Shown: in pieces, positions 28,209 to 37,383 of the stretch
Position numbering within the stretch: position 1 is the stretch's first letter
Layout: each line of letters starts with the position of its first letter
Source of the DNA: Spirochaetota bacterium
GTDB taxonomy: Bacteria > Spirochaetota > UBA4802 > UBA5550
DNA length: 64,000 bases
Reading direction: 5' to 3'
Assembly (NCBI GenBank): GCA_024276015.1
Contig: JAJRXZ010000028.1
Span: 1 to 64,000 of the forward strand
The notes under the pieces: model-generated
Told to the model about the DNA's origin: nothing
Databases searched by the model: none
The model's input: only the letters and a program-made list of their open reading frames with translations
Made by a program: the position numbers and the translations under genes

Positions 28209-29294
28209 ATGATCGATAAAAACAGCTTCAGAGAACGAATTAACAGCATAGATTTTCTCAGAGGAATAGCGGTCATCCTGATGATAGAACAGCACCTGGG
28301 ATTCTGGCTATGGAAGCGCCCTGGAAAAGCCGTTACCTTCTCAAATTTTCCGGTTCTTATCGGATTCAATGCAATGGGCGGTTATGCTGCTCCGGCCTTT
28401 GTTACTCTTGCAGGCATGGGAACGGCTTTATTTATTTACAGGCACAGCAATATTGACAGAATACTTTTCTTCAGAGGATCAATACTGATATCATTCGGAT
28501 ACCTGTTAAATTTTCTTGTACCAAGCTGGTTCTCTCCCGGTTCATGGTACGTTCTTCACATGATAGGTTTTGCAATTGCACTTTCTCCGGTTTTAAGAAA
28601 ACTGCCCGATCCAATACTTCTTATTATACTATGCGCCGTTATCATCTCAACTCCTGCAATACAGAACGTTCTGGACACCCCATTCTATCTTGATAATTTC
28701 TATATGGGGGACTACGGCAGACCCGGAGGAATTCTTCGCCTTGCTGCTGCCGAAGGCCAGTTCCCTGTTTTCCCATGGCTCTCTTTCTTTATTGCAGGCA
28801 TACTAACGGGCCGCTGGCTGGTAACGGAGAAAACAAAAAAAATTATGCTGTCAGCATCTCTTTTAATTTTTTTGGGGATTCTTTTATCCGTTATTTATTT
28901 ATCCGGATTCGCCTTTACAAGAACGGCAATGCTGCAGCGTGCCTTTCGGATATACTTGGGATTTTATCCGGCAAACCCTCCTATAATTCTGATGCTGATG
29001 GGCCTTGTGCTCTTTACAATAATTATTATAACTCAAATCGAACAGAGACTTACATTTTCATCATCGAATCCGATCGTATGCTTGGGAAGGACATCTCTGA
29101 CCCTGCTGTTCCTGCATGTTATAATATTCAGAGAACTGGGACAGTATATACATTTATGGAAGGCATTCTCCACAGAAATAACTCTTCTGATTATTTTCGG
29201 TGTAATAATCGTCACTGCGCAATTGACTGTTCTCTGGCGAAAAACCGATTTTTTTCTCAGCATGGAATGGATTCTAAGAAAAATTGCCGGTTAG
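28209..29294 (+). CDS. HGSNAT/DUF1624-like integral membrane acyltransferase
   Basis: 361 aa with about ten hydrophobic segments. RINSIDFLRGIAVILMIEQH at the N-terminus is the family signature: the conserved His and Asp of heparan-alpha-glucosaminide acetyltransferase-like proteins. It probably transfers an acetyl group across the membrane to a cell-envelope polymer; the substrate is unknown. The start has a promoter that would yield a leaderless mRNA. The second half has repeating hydrophobic stretches with short loops. Confidence 0.8.
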   Translation: MIDKNSFRERINSIDFLRGIAVILMIEQHLGFWLWKRPGKAVTFSNFPVLIGFNAMGGYAAPAFVTLAGMGTALFIYRHSNIDRILFFRGSILISFGYLLNFLVPSWFSPGSWYVLHMIGFAIALSPVLRKLPDPILLIILCAVIISTPAIQNVLDTPFYLDNFYMGDYGRPGGILRLAAAEGQFPVFPWLSFFIAGILTGRWLVTEKTKKIMLSASLLIFLGILLSVIYLSGFAFTRTAMLQRAFRIYLGFYPANPPIILMLMGLVLFTIIIITQIEQRLTFSSSNPIVCLGRTSLTLLFLHVIIFRELGQYIHLWKAFSTEITLLIIFGVIIVTAQLTVLWRKTDFFLSMEWILRKIAG

Positions 29295-29382
29295 TGCTTC
29301 CACAGGCTCAATAGATCTATTTTCATCAGAAATTGCAATTAACTAAAACAGAGGGCACTATTACACAAAAACGGTAAAGATA

Positions 29383-29721
29383 TTACCAGAAATCCGGGAA
29401 AGATCTTTTTACAAGATCATGATCATATTCCATATTAAATTTTTCTGACAGTTTCTCAATAATGGAAAGGGGGTAGTGCTTCATGGTTTCGTTATCCGAA
29501 TCTATTGCTCCGATAGCATCTATCATCCTTTCAATAACAAAACCTATTCCGGGATTCTCAGCTTCAACGATCAGGTAAACCTTCTTCTTATCCTGATTAT
29601 AGTTGAGTCTTACAACTTCATGATACATTTCGCCTTTCCAGCCGTATGTGATCTCAAAAGAGATGCGAATTAAGGGTTTTTCACCGCTGTTCATTAATAT
29701 ATTTTTCAGCTTCAATTCCAT
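29383..29721 (-). CDS. Hypothetical protein (112 aa) in K+ channel operon
   Basis: No family recognised. The product is soluble, acidic to neutral, with ISFEITYGWKGEMYHEVVRL likely beta-strand and a helical C-terminus (IEKLSEKFNMEYDHDLVKRS). It starts 6 bases after the stop of the cyclic-nucleotide-binding gene and ends the three-gene minus-strand unit that begins with the K+ channel. It may therefore relate to channel regulation, but this is only a guess from position. Confidence 0.55.
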   Translation of the reverse strand: MELKLKNILMNSGEKPLIRISFEITYGWKGEMYHEVVRLNYNQDKKKVYLIVEAENPGIGFVIERMIDAIGAIDSDNETMKHYPLSIIEKLSEKFNMEYDHDLVKRSFPDFW

Positions 29722-29727
29722 CTTATT

Positions 29728-30249
29728 CTATTCATCTGTTGAAAATTCTTCCACAAGGGCCGAAAAAAGCGTTATCACATCGGAATTTGCCTTCCTTAAT
29801 TTTGAACTTAACTGGCCTGCTATCTCGCGTGTGATCTTCAAGCCTATTTCCGGATTTTCATCTCCGAACTTAATGAAGTTATCTCTGTTAATGACAAGGC
29901 ATTCACAATCCGTTACAGCATAAACAGTTGCAGATCTCTGGTCATTGTCTATAAGCGCGAGCTCGCCCACTGAAATTCCTCCCATATCTGCGTTTAAAGT
30001 TGTTACTGTGTATTCGTCATTCTGAAGTGTCTTTTTAATGATCTCAATCTCTCCTTTTAAGATTATGAACAGCTCATCGCCATAGTCGCCTTCTCTTATA
30101 AGAACCGTACCTTTTTTAAAAAACTTTTTATTGCATATTTCGGCAATTTTTCCGATAATTTCATCATTGTCAGAAAACATTCTGAAAAATGATACTTCTC
30201 TGAGCTTGTTTAGAATTGCTTTATCGTTTAATATATTAGACTGCGGCAT
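29728..30249 (-). CDS. Cyclic nucleotide-binding domain protein
   Basis: 173 aa, one CNB domain: FSDNDEIIGKIAEI near residue 20, IREGDYGDELFIILKGEIEI (about residues 53-72), and the phosphate-binding cassette GGISVGELALIDNDQRSATVY with the conserved Arg. The usual GE-x-x-L and R-x-A pattern is intact, so cNMP binding is plausible. It overlaps the K+ channel gene by 14 bases, suggesting coupling: the channel has no CNB domain of its own. No DNA-binding domain follows. It could be a stand-alone regulatory subunit. Confidence 0.88.
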   Translation of the reverse strand: MPQSNILNDKAILNKLREVSFFRMFSDNDEIIGKIAEICNKKFFKKGTVLIREGDYGDELFIILKGEIEIIKKTLQNDEYTVTTLNADMGGISVGELALIDNDQRSATVYAVTDCECLVINRDNFIKFGDENPEIGLKITREIAGQLSSKLRKANSDVITLFSALVEEFSTDE

Positions 30250-31507
30250 AGTTCATCTCTTTTTTCTTTTTTTTATCGGATCTCCCCGACCTTCCTTCAA
30301 TGATTATTGCCCTGCTGTATTTTACAATTTTATAATCGGGTCCGGGATTCAGAACCGGCATATTTGCAGTAAGAGCTTTTACCTCCTTTAAATTGTCCAC
30401 AAGCTTTGAAATATCCGGCGTTTTCTGAGCTTCACGAATAGCTTCTTTTTTTCTTTCGAAAAAATTACCCGTATTTTCAAGAATTCCGATCAGTATTGAC
30501 CTGTCTTTATCATGAAAATATTTAAAGGCCTCGTCATAGGTCCTTCCAACAAACTCCCCGGGAAAATCAACCGTACTGATGGAAACATCTGAATTAACAT
30601 TTAAAAGCTCACTGACGACATGGGAGATCCCGCCTCCGGCAGAGGCATTTGCTATTAATGACCGGTTATATTCGCTTGAAAGGACTATTTCATCACAGTT
30701 AGACGATGACAAATATCTCTCAAATTTCGAGTTCAATAATTCGGCGCATGTATAAACCGACTTTGACATAGACTTAATTGTTATTATACCCATTACGGTT
30801 CTGGAATCAACTTCCTGAACAGAACCCTCTACAAGCGTATCTGCAAGAACAAGGACTTTCTTAGCTTTTTTTAAATTCGCCCTGTTGAGCACTCTTTCAT
30901 CAATAAAATCTCCGTGAATATAATTGATACTTTCAAACTGTTTTTCGGATTTGAGATTTTCTATCTCTTCCGGATCCGCGGTATTGATCAAAACAATTTC
31001 GGACGCCAGAAAATTTTTATTCTTTTCCATGATACCCCGGAGTACTGCTCCCATATCTCTTTTCCAGCCGCATATAATAAAATGATTCTTCAATTTTAAA
31101 TCCTTCAAACCTCTGCCCTCCTTTAATTGCTTTTCAACCAGCAATGATGCAATATTACCGGTAATTACACCCACAAGAGATATGCCGAAAAACATCAATA
31201 AAATCCCGGCAAGCCTGCCTCCCTGTGTTTTCGGAAAATAATCCCCATATCCGACTGTTGTTGAAGTTACAACGGCCCACCAGACCGAATCACCGAGCGT
31301 GCGTATATTGCTGGAATTATCGGGATCTTCAACCATCCTGCCGTTTTCATATTTATATTTAACATTTTTTTTCTCAACATAGTAAACTGCAAATGAAAAA
31401 GTTGTTAATATAATAAAACCGACAATGAGAAGCTTAAAAGCCATGCTTCTCTTCATCTTTATAAATACTTCACGAAAAAATTTCTTATTAAAAATATTGT
31501 TTATCAT
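30236..31507 (-). CDS. Two-TM potassium channel with RCK/TrkA-N domain
   Basis: 423 aa. Two membrane helices (about residues 22-45 and 105-130) surround the selectivity filter TVGYGDYFP. A cytoplasmic RCK domain follows, with the nucleotide-binding start FIICGWKRDMGAVLRG and later IIEGRSG-type strands. It would pass K+ in response to a nucleotide or ion bound at RCK. The C-terminus is very basic (RSDKKKKKEMNYAAV). It is cotranscribed with a CNB protein and an unknown 112-aa protein. SD-like GGCGGG precedes the ATG. Confidence 0.92.
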   Translation of the reverse strand: MINNIFNKKFFREVFIKMKRSMAFKLLIVGFIILTTFSFAVYYVEKKNVKYKYENGRMVEDPDNSSNIRTLGDSVWWAVVTSTTVGYGDYFPKTQGGRLAGILLMFFGISLVGVITGNIASLLVEKQLKEGRGLKDLKLKNHFIICGWKRDMGAVLRGIMEKNKNFLASEIVLINTADPEEIENLKSEKQFESINYIHGDFIDERVLNRANLKKAKKVLVLADTLVEGSVQEVDSRTVMGIITIKSMSKSVYTCAELLNSKFERYLSSSNCDEIVLSSEYNRSLIANASAGGGISHVVSELLNVNSDVSISTVDFPGEFVGRTYDEAFKYFHDKDRSILIGILENTGNFFERKKEAIREAQKTPDISKLVDNLKEVKALTANMPVLNPGPDYKIVKYSRAIIIEGRSGRSDKKKKKEMNYAAV

Positions 31508-31743
31508 ACCCGCCGAAGATCATACTTTTATAAATTTACAGATTTTAATATATTGATATTTTCGTAATAATCTCGGCAATAATTAAGCAATATTAAGGGT
31601 ATAATACAATTCATGAAAAAATTAAATGCAATAAATTTATGACAATTGCTTCCGAAACAGCATTAAATTGTTGAAATATTCGGCAGTAATTTCAATAATT
31701 ATTATTGTAAAAACTACATAAGTAATATTAAATACCCGAACCA

Positions 31744-32496
31744 ATGGCTGATAAAATAAAAATTGATAAACTCTCCAAAAAATTGAGAGATAAAATAGTT
31801 CTTGATCGTATCAATCTCGACATAGCTCGGGGCGAGATCCTCTGCATAATCGGGAAGAGCGGTTCGGGAAAATCCGTATTATTAAAACATCTCATTGGAA
31901 TTTTTCAACCCGATTCAGGTGAAATATATGTGGATGGGGAAAAATATACGGGAGCAGACCACAAATCGAGACTGAAAATCGAATCCAAATTCGGCATTCT
32001 TTTCCAGGGAGCAGCTCTTTTTGATTCTATGAATATTTTTGACAATATTGCATTCGGACTGAGAAGAAGAAGATTTCCGGAAAAAGACGTTAACCGTATA
32101 GTAACCCATATGTTAAACATGCTGGGACTTAAAGGAGTTGAAAACAAAATCCCCTCGGAATTATCAGGAGGAATGCAAAAAAGAGCAGGCCTTGCAAGGT
32201 CCATAGCATTAAAACCGGATATTATGCTCTATGACGAACCAACAACAGGAGTTGATCCCATTACCGGAGGAGCAGTGGACAGACTTATTGCAGAAATGCG
32301 TGATACTTATAGCATAACATCTGTTGTTGTAACCCATAATATGAAATCGGCTTACCGTATAGCGGACAGAATTGCAATGCTTTATAACGGCAAAATAATA
32401 TTTACTGGAACTCCCCATGAGATAAGAAAAACCGAAAACCCCTATGTTAAACAACTAATAGAAGGAAAAGCGGATGGCCCCATTAAAATATCTTAA
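31744..32496 (+). CDS. MlaF-like ABC transporter ATPase
   Basis: 250 aa. Walker A is GKSGSGKSVLL, the signature is LSGGMQKRAGLARSIA, Walker B is IMLYDEPTTGVDPI, and the H-loop is VVTHN. GGMQKR and DPITGG are typical of the MlaF group that energises lipid transport to or from the outer membrane. MlaE and MlaD partners are not adjacent here. The end overlaps the amidase gene by 23 bases. Confidence 0.9.
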   Translation: MADKIKIDKLSKKLRDKIVLDRINLDIARGEILCIIGKSGSGKSVLLKHLIGIFQPDSGEIYVDGEKYTGADHKSRLKIESKFGILFQGAALFDSMNIFDNIAFGLRRRRFPEKDVNRIVTHMLNMLGLKGVENKIPSELSGGMQKRAGLARSIALKPDIMLYDEPTTGVDPITGGAVDRLIAEMRDTYSITSVVVTHNMKSAYRIADRIAMLYNGKIIFTGTPHEIRKTENPYVKQLIEGKADGPIKIS

Positions 32497-33850
32497 AATA
32501 ATTCTATTGTTAATAATAATTCAAAGCTTTTCATGTAAAGTTGACAAATTCTCATACAAAGGATCTATCAACCTGCATGAACATAAATGGCTTAAAAACA
32601 GAAAAATATTTTTAGATCCCGGCCACGGCGGCAAGGGCAGATCCGACAGGTTCCGTACCGGACCCTATAATATAACCGAAGAAGAAGTAAATCTCAGAGT
32701 GGGCTTGATCCTGGGAAATATGCTCGCCCGGGCAGGAGCTATCGTTAAGATGAGCAGAAGAGAGGATATTGATATTTCACTTGATGAAAGAGCAGAAATG
32801 GCCGCCAGGTTCAGGCCTGAACTTCTGGTAAGCATACACCACAACGGGTCTGCAAGAAAAGACGACGAGGTAAACTACCCAACGGTTTTTATATGGGGAA
32901 GCAGGCATGTAAGGCCTGCCAGTTTTGATTTTGCATCATACCTGCAGGAGGAATTGAACGAAATAATGGATAACAGAGGTTATGTTCTTTCAGACTTTTC
33001 GGTTTACAGTGAAACCGGAACAAGAATATTAAGAAAAACAAGATACCTCTGCCCCGGCGCTCTGGGCGAAGGCGGATTTTTTACCGACACTGACCATGCT
33101 TTAAGACTGAAGGATATTCATTATAACCAGCTTGAGGCAGAAGCCTATTTTAAGGCAATCTCGAAATTTTTCAAAAGAGGAATCCCGAGCGCCGAAGTAC
33201 TTATATCATGCCCTGTTGACAATAAAGGAAAACTGATCAATGGGATTAAAGACCAAAGCCCTCTCATTGCAATAAAAATCTACAGCGGTATCGAAAAGAA
33301 GGGAATCATGGAAGATTCATTGAATATAACTCTTGATAATATTCCCATAAGATGGAAAAAACTGACCCATGAATTATTACTGTTAGATTACGGCAGAAAA
33401 CTCTATCCCGGAGGCCACAGCATCAGATTTCAATTTAAGAACCTCAGGGCTCAGAACAGTATGGTTTTCAGCGTTCCAATAACAGTAGAAATAAAGAAGG
33501 GTGATTACAAAAGGCTTGTGTTAACAGGAAGAAGATACATCAAGCGAAAAGGGCAGATTAAAGAAGGACTCAAAATGCTGATATCGGCATATTCTATGGA
33601 TAAGACAGGACCTCAGACAGATAAAATATTATATGATATTGCCCTCGGGTTCTACTATCTCGGCGAAAAAGCTCAGTCCCAATATTTTTTTAACAAACTA
33701 TACTACTTTTATCCGCAAAGCAGAATAGCGCTCCGGAAAGGAAGGCAAATTTATTACAATCAGGCATACAGATACATGGTGGATTACTACGGCAAAAGAG
33801 TTAAACTGACGGGGGATATTAATATTAAAGAACACAGACGGAATTTTTGA
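32474..33850 (+). CDS. N-acetylmuramoyl-L-alanine amidase (AmiC-like, amidase_3)
   Basis: 458 aa. An N-terminal hydrophobic segment ends in IIQSFSCKVD, so it may be a lipoprotein, although the lipobox is loose. The amidase_3 catalytic domain carries IFLDPGHGGKGRSD (first zinc His), EEVNLRVGL (Glu ligand), and LLVSIHHNGS (second His); the distal Glu is in LGEGGFFTD. A C-terminal region contains long beta-rich and TPR-like segments. It cuts the bond between muramic acid and L-alanine in peptidoglycan. It overlaps the mlaF-like gene by 23 bases. Confidence 0.88.
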   Translation: MAPLKYLKIILLLIIIQSFSCKVDKFSYKGSINLHEHKWLKNRKIFLDPGHGGKGRSDRFRTGPYNITEEEVNLRVGLILGNMLARAGAIVKMSRREDIDISLDERAEMAARFRPELLVSIHHNGSARKDDEVNYPTVFIWGSRHVRPASFDFASYLQEELNEIMDNRGYVLSDFSVYSETGTRILRKTRYLCPGALGEGGFFTDTDHALRLKDIHYNQLEAEAYFKAISKFFKRGIPSAEVLISCPVDNKGKLINGIKDQSPLIAIKIYSGIEKKGIMEDSLNITLDNIPIRWKKLTHELLLLDYGRKLYPGGHSIRFQFKNLRAQNSMVFSVPITVEIKKGDYKRLVLTGRRYIKRKGQIKEGLKMLISAYSMDKTGPQTDKILYDIALGFYYLGEKAQSQYFFNKLYYFYPQSRIALRKGRQIYYNQAYRYMVDYYGKRVKLTGDINIKEHRRNF

Positions 33851-33971
33851 AGGGCGTGTCATTAAAAGAATAAAAAAGTTTTTATAACATAAAATATATT
33901 TTTTTAATGGACAGGCATGTTTGAAATACCAATATTGTTAAATTATCCTCACATGTCAACGGGAGAATTAA

Positions 33972-34913
33972 ATGAAATCATATAATTATGAATCGAGAAC
34001 CTTTATCGGAAAAGGGGGGATTGAAATTTTTTCCCAGAGCTGGTCCGTTTCAAAACCCGAAGGGATCCTTGTAATTTCCCACGGACTTGGAGAACACTCC
34101 GGCAGATATAAAAATATTATAGAAAAGCTTGAGGGGCAAAAAATATCCTTATATATGTTAGATCATAGAGGGCACGGGAAATCGGGAGGGAAAAGAGGAC
34201 ACGTTAATTCTTTCATGGAATACATTTATGATTTAAAATTATATATTAATCTTATTAAAGAAGACCATGAAGAATTGCCATTAATTCTCCTTGGTCACAG
34301 TATGGGCGGACTTATTGCTTTGAAGTACGCTCTCACCTATCCTGAAGATATTACAGGACTTATTTTGTCCTCGTCTCTTCTTATGCTTTCTATTGAAGTT
34401 CCGGGCTGGAAGACTGCCTTGGGCAATGCTCTGTCAAAGTACATCCCCGGCATGTCAATCCCTACAGGACTAAACCCTATGGATCTTTCACACGACGAGG
34501 ATGCAGTGGACGCTTATGAAAATGACCCCCTTGTATTCGGCAAAGTATCGGCAAGGTGGTACACTGAAACGACTGCGGCACGAATTGAATGCCTCAACAG
34601 GCTTCAGGAACTTAAAATGCCTTTACTTATCTTCCACGGGAAAGAAGATAAACTTGTTGACTATAGAGGAAGCATTGAGATTGAAAAAAAAGCAAAGTCT
34701 GATATTAAAGAACTTCATATATTCGAAGGACTCTATCACGAGCCTATGAATGAATCGGAAGCAGAGAGGGAAAAAGTTCTCAACATAGTAAATGACTGGA
34801 TAAAAAAAATAATTAAGCCAAAGAAAAAATCCGGCGCTAAGAAAAAAAACACGCCCCAATCAAAATCTAAAAAGTCTCCTGCAAAGAAGAGTAAAGTGAT
34901 GAAAAAAAAATAG
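33972..34913 (+). CDS. Alpha/beta hydrolase (monoacylglycerol lipase-like) with Lys-rich tail
   Basis: 313 aa. The nucleophile elbow is LLGHSMGGLIALKYA (Ser about residue 112). LVISHGLGEHSGRY forms the oxyanion region and the catalytic Asp/His are in HGKEDKLVD and GLYHEPMNE. HGLGEHSGRY and DHRGHGKSGGKRGHV identify the serine aminopeptidase S33 / monoglyceride lipase group. The last ~40 residues are repeats of Lys, Ser, Pro and Ala, resembling histone-like tails. It likely hydrolyses a lipid ester in the cytoplasm. Confidence 0.88.
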   Translation: MKSYNYESRTFIGKGGIEIFSQSWSVSKPEGILVISHGLGEHSGRYKNIIEKLEGQKISLYMLDHRGHGKSGGKRGHVNSFMEYIYDLKLYINLIKEDHEELPLILLGHSMGGLIALKYALTYPEDITGLILSSSLLMLSIEVPGWKTALGNALSKYIPGMSIPTGLNPMDLSHDEDAVDAYENDPLVFGKVSARWYTETTAARIECLNRLQELKMPLLIFHGKEDKLVDYRGSIEIEKKAKSDIKELHIFEGLYHEPMNESEAEREKVLNIVNDWIKKIIKPKKKSGAKKKNTPQSKSKKSPAKKSKVMKKK

Positions 34914-34941
34914 TTTAGTTTGATTCTCATCGGTATTTATT

Positions 34942-36294
34942 GTGGCCATAAATAAAAAAATCAGACCCCAGTGGACGAAAAAAAGCTGGGAAGAATACAA
35001 AGCCCTTCAGCAGCCGGACTATCCCGACAGGAACGAATATAAAAATGTTCTGGAAAGAATTGAATCTTACCCTCCTTTGGTTTTCCCCGGTGAAGTTGAA
35101 AATCTGAAAAAACAGATCTCCGAGGCGGGTAAAGGCAGGTCTTTCATTCTTCAGGGCGGGGACTGCGCAGAGAGATTTATTGACTGTAACGATAAAATCA
35201 TTATAAATAAAATAAAGATCCTTCTTCAAATGAGCGTTATACTTACTTATGGAGCGCGTAAGCCTGTTTTACGCATAGGAAGGATTGCGGGGCAATACTG
35301 CAAGCCAAGATCAAAGCCCACAGAAAAATTAAATAATGAAATTCTTCCCAGTTACAGAGGCGACAGTGTCAACAAATTCGAGTGGGGAGCGGCAAACAGA
35401 ACTCCCGATCCGGCAAGGTTAGAAAAGGCGTTCTTTTATTCCGTTGCCACTTTAAATTACATAAGAGCAATAATATCGGGGGGATTTGCCGATCTTCACC
35501 ATCCCTATAACTGGAATCTTCATTCAATCGAAAAGACCAGGGAATGGCCAAAATATAAAGAAACCGTTGAGAAAATACTGGATGCGATCAACTTTATGGA
35601 ATCGTTCGGAGGAATTAAATCGGAACTCCTGGGCAGGGTTGATTTTTTCATATCCCACGAGGGTCTTCATCTCGGTTATGAAGAAGCCCTTACAAGAAAA
35701 GATCCCGTCACAGGCAAATACTATAACCTTGGAGCGCACATGCTCTGGATCGGAGAAAGAACAAGGGCTATTGACGGAGCTCATGTGGAATATTTCAGAG
35801 GGATATCAAACCCCATCGGGATAAAATTCAGCCACAAAATTGACAGTGAAGAGCTTACAGACTTAATAGATATACTTAATCCCAATAATGAAGCGGGGAA
35901 AATAACGTTAATTCCCCGAATAGGAATAGCTAAAATCGAAGACTATCTGCCCGGAATAATCAGAAAGGTTAAACGATCGGAGAAATCCGTTACATGGAGC
36001 TGCGACCCCATGCACGGGAATATTATTTACACAGCGGGAAATATTAAAACACGAAACTTCGATGATGTTCTGACAGAAATAAAAAAAACATTCACAATTC
36101 ATAAAAACGAAGGGACCAATATCGGCGGTGTCCACTTCGAGCTCACCGGCGACGATGTTACGGAATGTACCGGAGGGGCGCTCAATCTAACGGATACGGA
36201 TCTGAATGACAATTATGAAACCTACTGCGATCCCAGACTTAATTATACGCAGAGCCTCGAAATGGCCTTTCTCCTCTCGGAACTTTTAAATTAA
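34942..36294 (+). CDS. aroG: Class II (plant-type) DAHP synthase
   Basis: 450 aa, typical of class II 3-deoxy-D-arabino-heptulosonate 7-phosphate synthases. LQGGDCAERF is the first signature (metal Cys); later RIGRIAGQYCKPRSKP, HLGYEEAL and DPMHGN with the metal His/Glu are present. The enzyme condenses phosphoenolpyruvate and erythrose 4-phosphate in the first step of the shikimate pathway. The start codon is GTG at 34942, and no clear ribosome site precedes it. The neighbouring lipase and GGDEF genes are unrelated. The symbol is by functional analogy. Confidence 0.93.
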   Translation: MAINKKIRPQWTKKSWEEYKALQQPDYPDRNEYKNVLERIESYPPLVFPGEVENLKKQISEAGKGRSFILQGGDCAERFIDCNDKIIINKIKILLQMSVILTYGARKPVLRIGRIAGQYCKPRSKPTEKLNNEILPSYRGDSVNKFEWGAANRTPDPARLEKAFFYSVATLNYIRAIISGGFADLHHPYNWNLHSIEKTREWPKYKETVEKILDAINFMESFGGIKSELLGRVDFFISHEGLHLGYEEALTRKDPVTGKYYNLGAHMLWIGERTRAIDGAHVEYFRGISNPIGIKFSHKIDSEELTDLIDILNPNNEAGKITLIPRIGIAKIEDYLPGIIRKVKRSEKSVTWSCDPMHGNIIYTAGNIKTRNFDDVLTEIKKTFTIHKNEGTNIGGVHFELTGDDVTECTGGALNLTDTDLNDNYETYCDPRLNYTQSLEMAFLLSELLN

Positions 36295-36297
36295 CAT

Positions 36298-37251
36298 TTA
36301 TTTAAGCGCAATTTCTATATTATTTTCTCCGTTTTTTATTGCTTTGTATGCGGCAACTTCGGCCCGTTTTATGAGGGAATCGAGAAGCAGGTCATTCATT
36401 AAAATATCGTCCTCATGATCTTCTTTAAGCACCGTCACATCAGCGGGATCCATTTCCGATATACCGATGCCCACAGAAACATCGATATTTTTTTTACTGA
36501 TGCTGAGCGGTTTATCCGTAACAGACGACAATATCCTCCCGGCAACCTTTTCAGCATTGGTTATGCCCGAATCGGGAAGTATTACAAGAAAATCCGTTAT
36601 ATTATATCTGCCAATTTTATCATAAGGTCTGCATGTAACTTTTAGTCTGTTCCCTACTTCCATGAGTACCGCCTTGCCCACAACTCCTCCATAGGATTCG
36701 GATATATCTTCAAAGTTTGATAAACTTACAAGAATTGCCGACAGAAACTTACTCTCCCTTGTGGAGCGTCCCATCTCCTTTAAAGCCTCGTCAAGAAGTG
36801 CCCTCCTGTTGTAAAGGTTTGTAAGGGGGTCTTCTTTGGCAAGTTTCATCAGTTTCTTTTTTGACTTTACCACCTTATCTTCAAGAAGTATAATTTTTCG
36901 GGCCTTTTTAACTCTCAGAGCAAGCTCCTCCTCGCCAAAAGGCCTGAATATAAAATCATCGGCACCTGCGTCAAGTATACCGGAAACACCCATCTGCTTT
37001 TCCCTGGATGCAATTATGATAATATAAATATATTTTACCTGCCTTATTCTTCTGATCTTTTTGCATAATCCGGCTAGATCATAATCCTCTTTTCCCCAGT
37101 TGATAACAACAATCTGCGGATCAAAATTCTCAATATTCTTAACTGCATCCTCATACCCAGACATTGAAGATATCTCAAACTTTTCATTTTTCAGCGATTT
37201 TTCAATAGCATGAAGGGCATTTTTTGTTCTGTTAACTAAAAATAGTTTCAT
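36298..37251 (-). CDS. Degenerate REC-GGDEF protein (predicted c-di-GMP receptor)
   Basis: 317 aa. The receiver domain (residues 1-120) has lost its acidic pair (FLVNRT) and the phospho-Asp is replaced by Asn (VVINWGKED). The conserved Lys-Pro is RP (FRPFGEE). The GGDEF domain (from about 145, DPLTNLYNRRALL) has NITDF where GGDEF is expected, so it should not make c-di-GMP. The allosteric I-site Arg-x-x-Asp (RPYD) lies five residues before that position and is intact, so it can probably bind c-di-GMP. It is convergent with the DAHP synthase gene, 3 bases away. Confidence 0.85.
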   Translation of the reverse strand: MKLFLVNRTKNALHAIEKSLKNEKFEISSMSGYEDAVKNIENFDPQIVVINWGKEDYDLAGLCKKIRRIRQVKYIYIIIIASREKQMGVSGILDAGADDFIFRPFGEEELALRVKKARKIILLEDKVVKSKKKLMKLAKEDPLTNLYNRRALLDEALKEMGRSTRESKFLSAILVSLSNFEDISESYGGVVGKAVLMEVGNRLKVTCRPYDKIGRYNITDFLVILPDSGITNAEKVAGRILSSVTDKPLSISKKNIDVSVGIGISEMDPADVTVLKEDHEDDILMNDLLLDSLIKRAEVAAYKAIKNGENNIEIALK

Positions 37252-37383
37252 AATATTTTACCTTTTATAATTAAGCGGGACTGCAAATTTAATAATAAAA
37301 AAGACTGCACATCTTAAAATGAATTTAATTGAAAATATTTTTTTGTCAACAAATTATTCTGCCCTCTTTATCTTTGAAAACGA

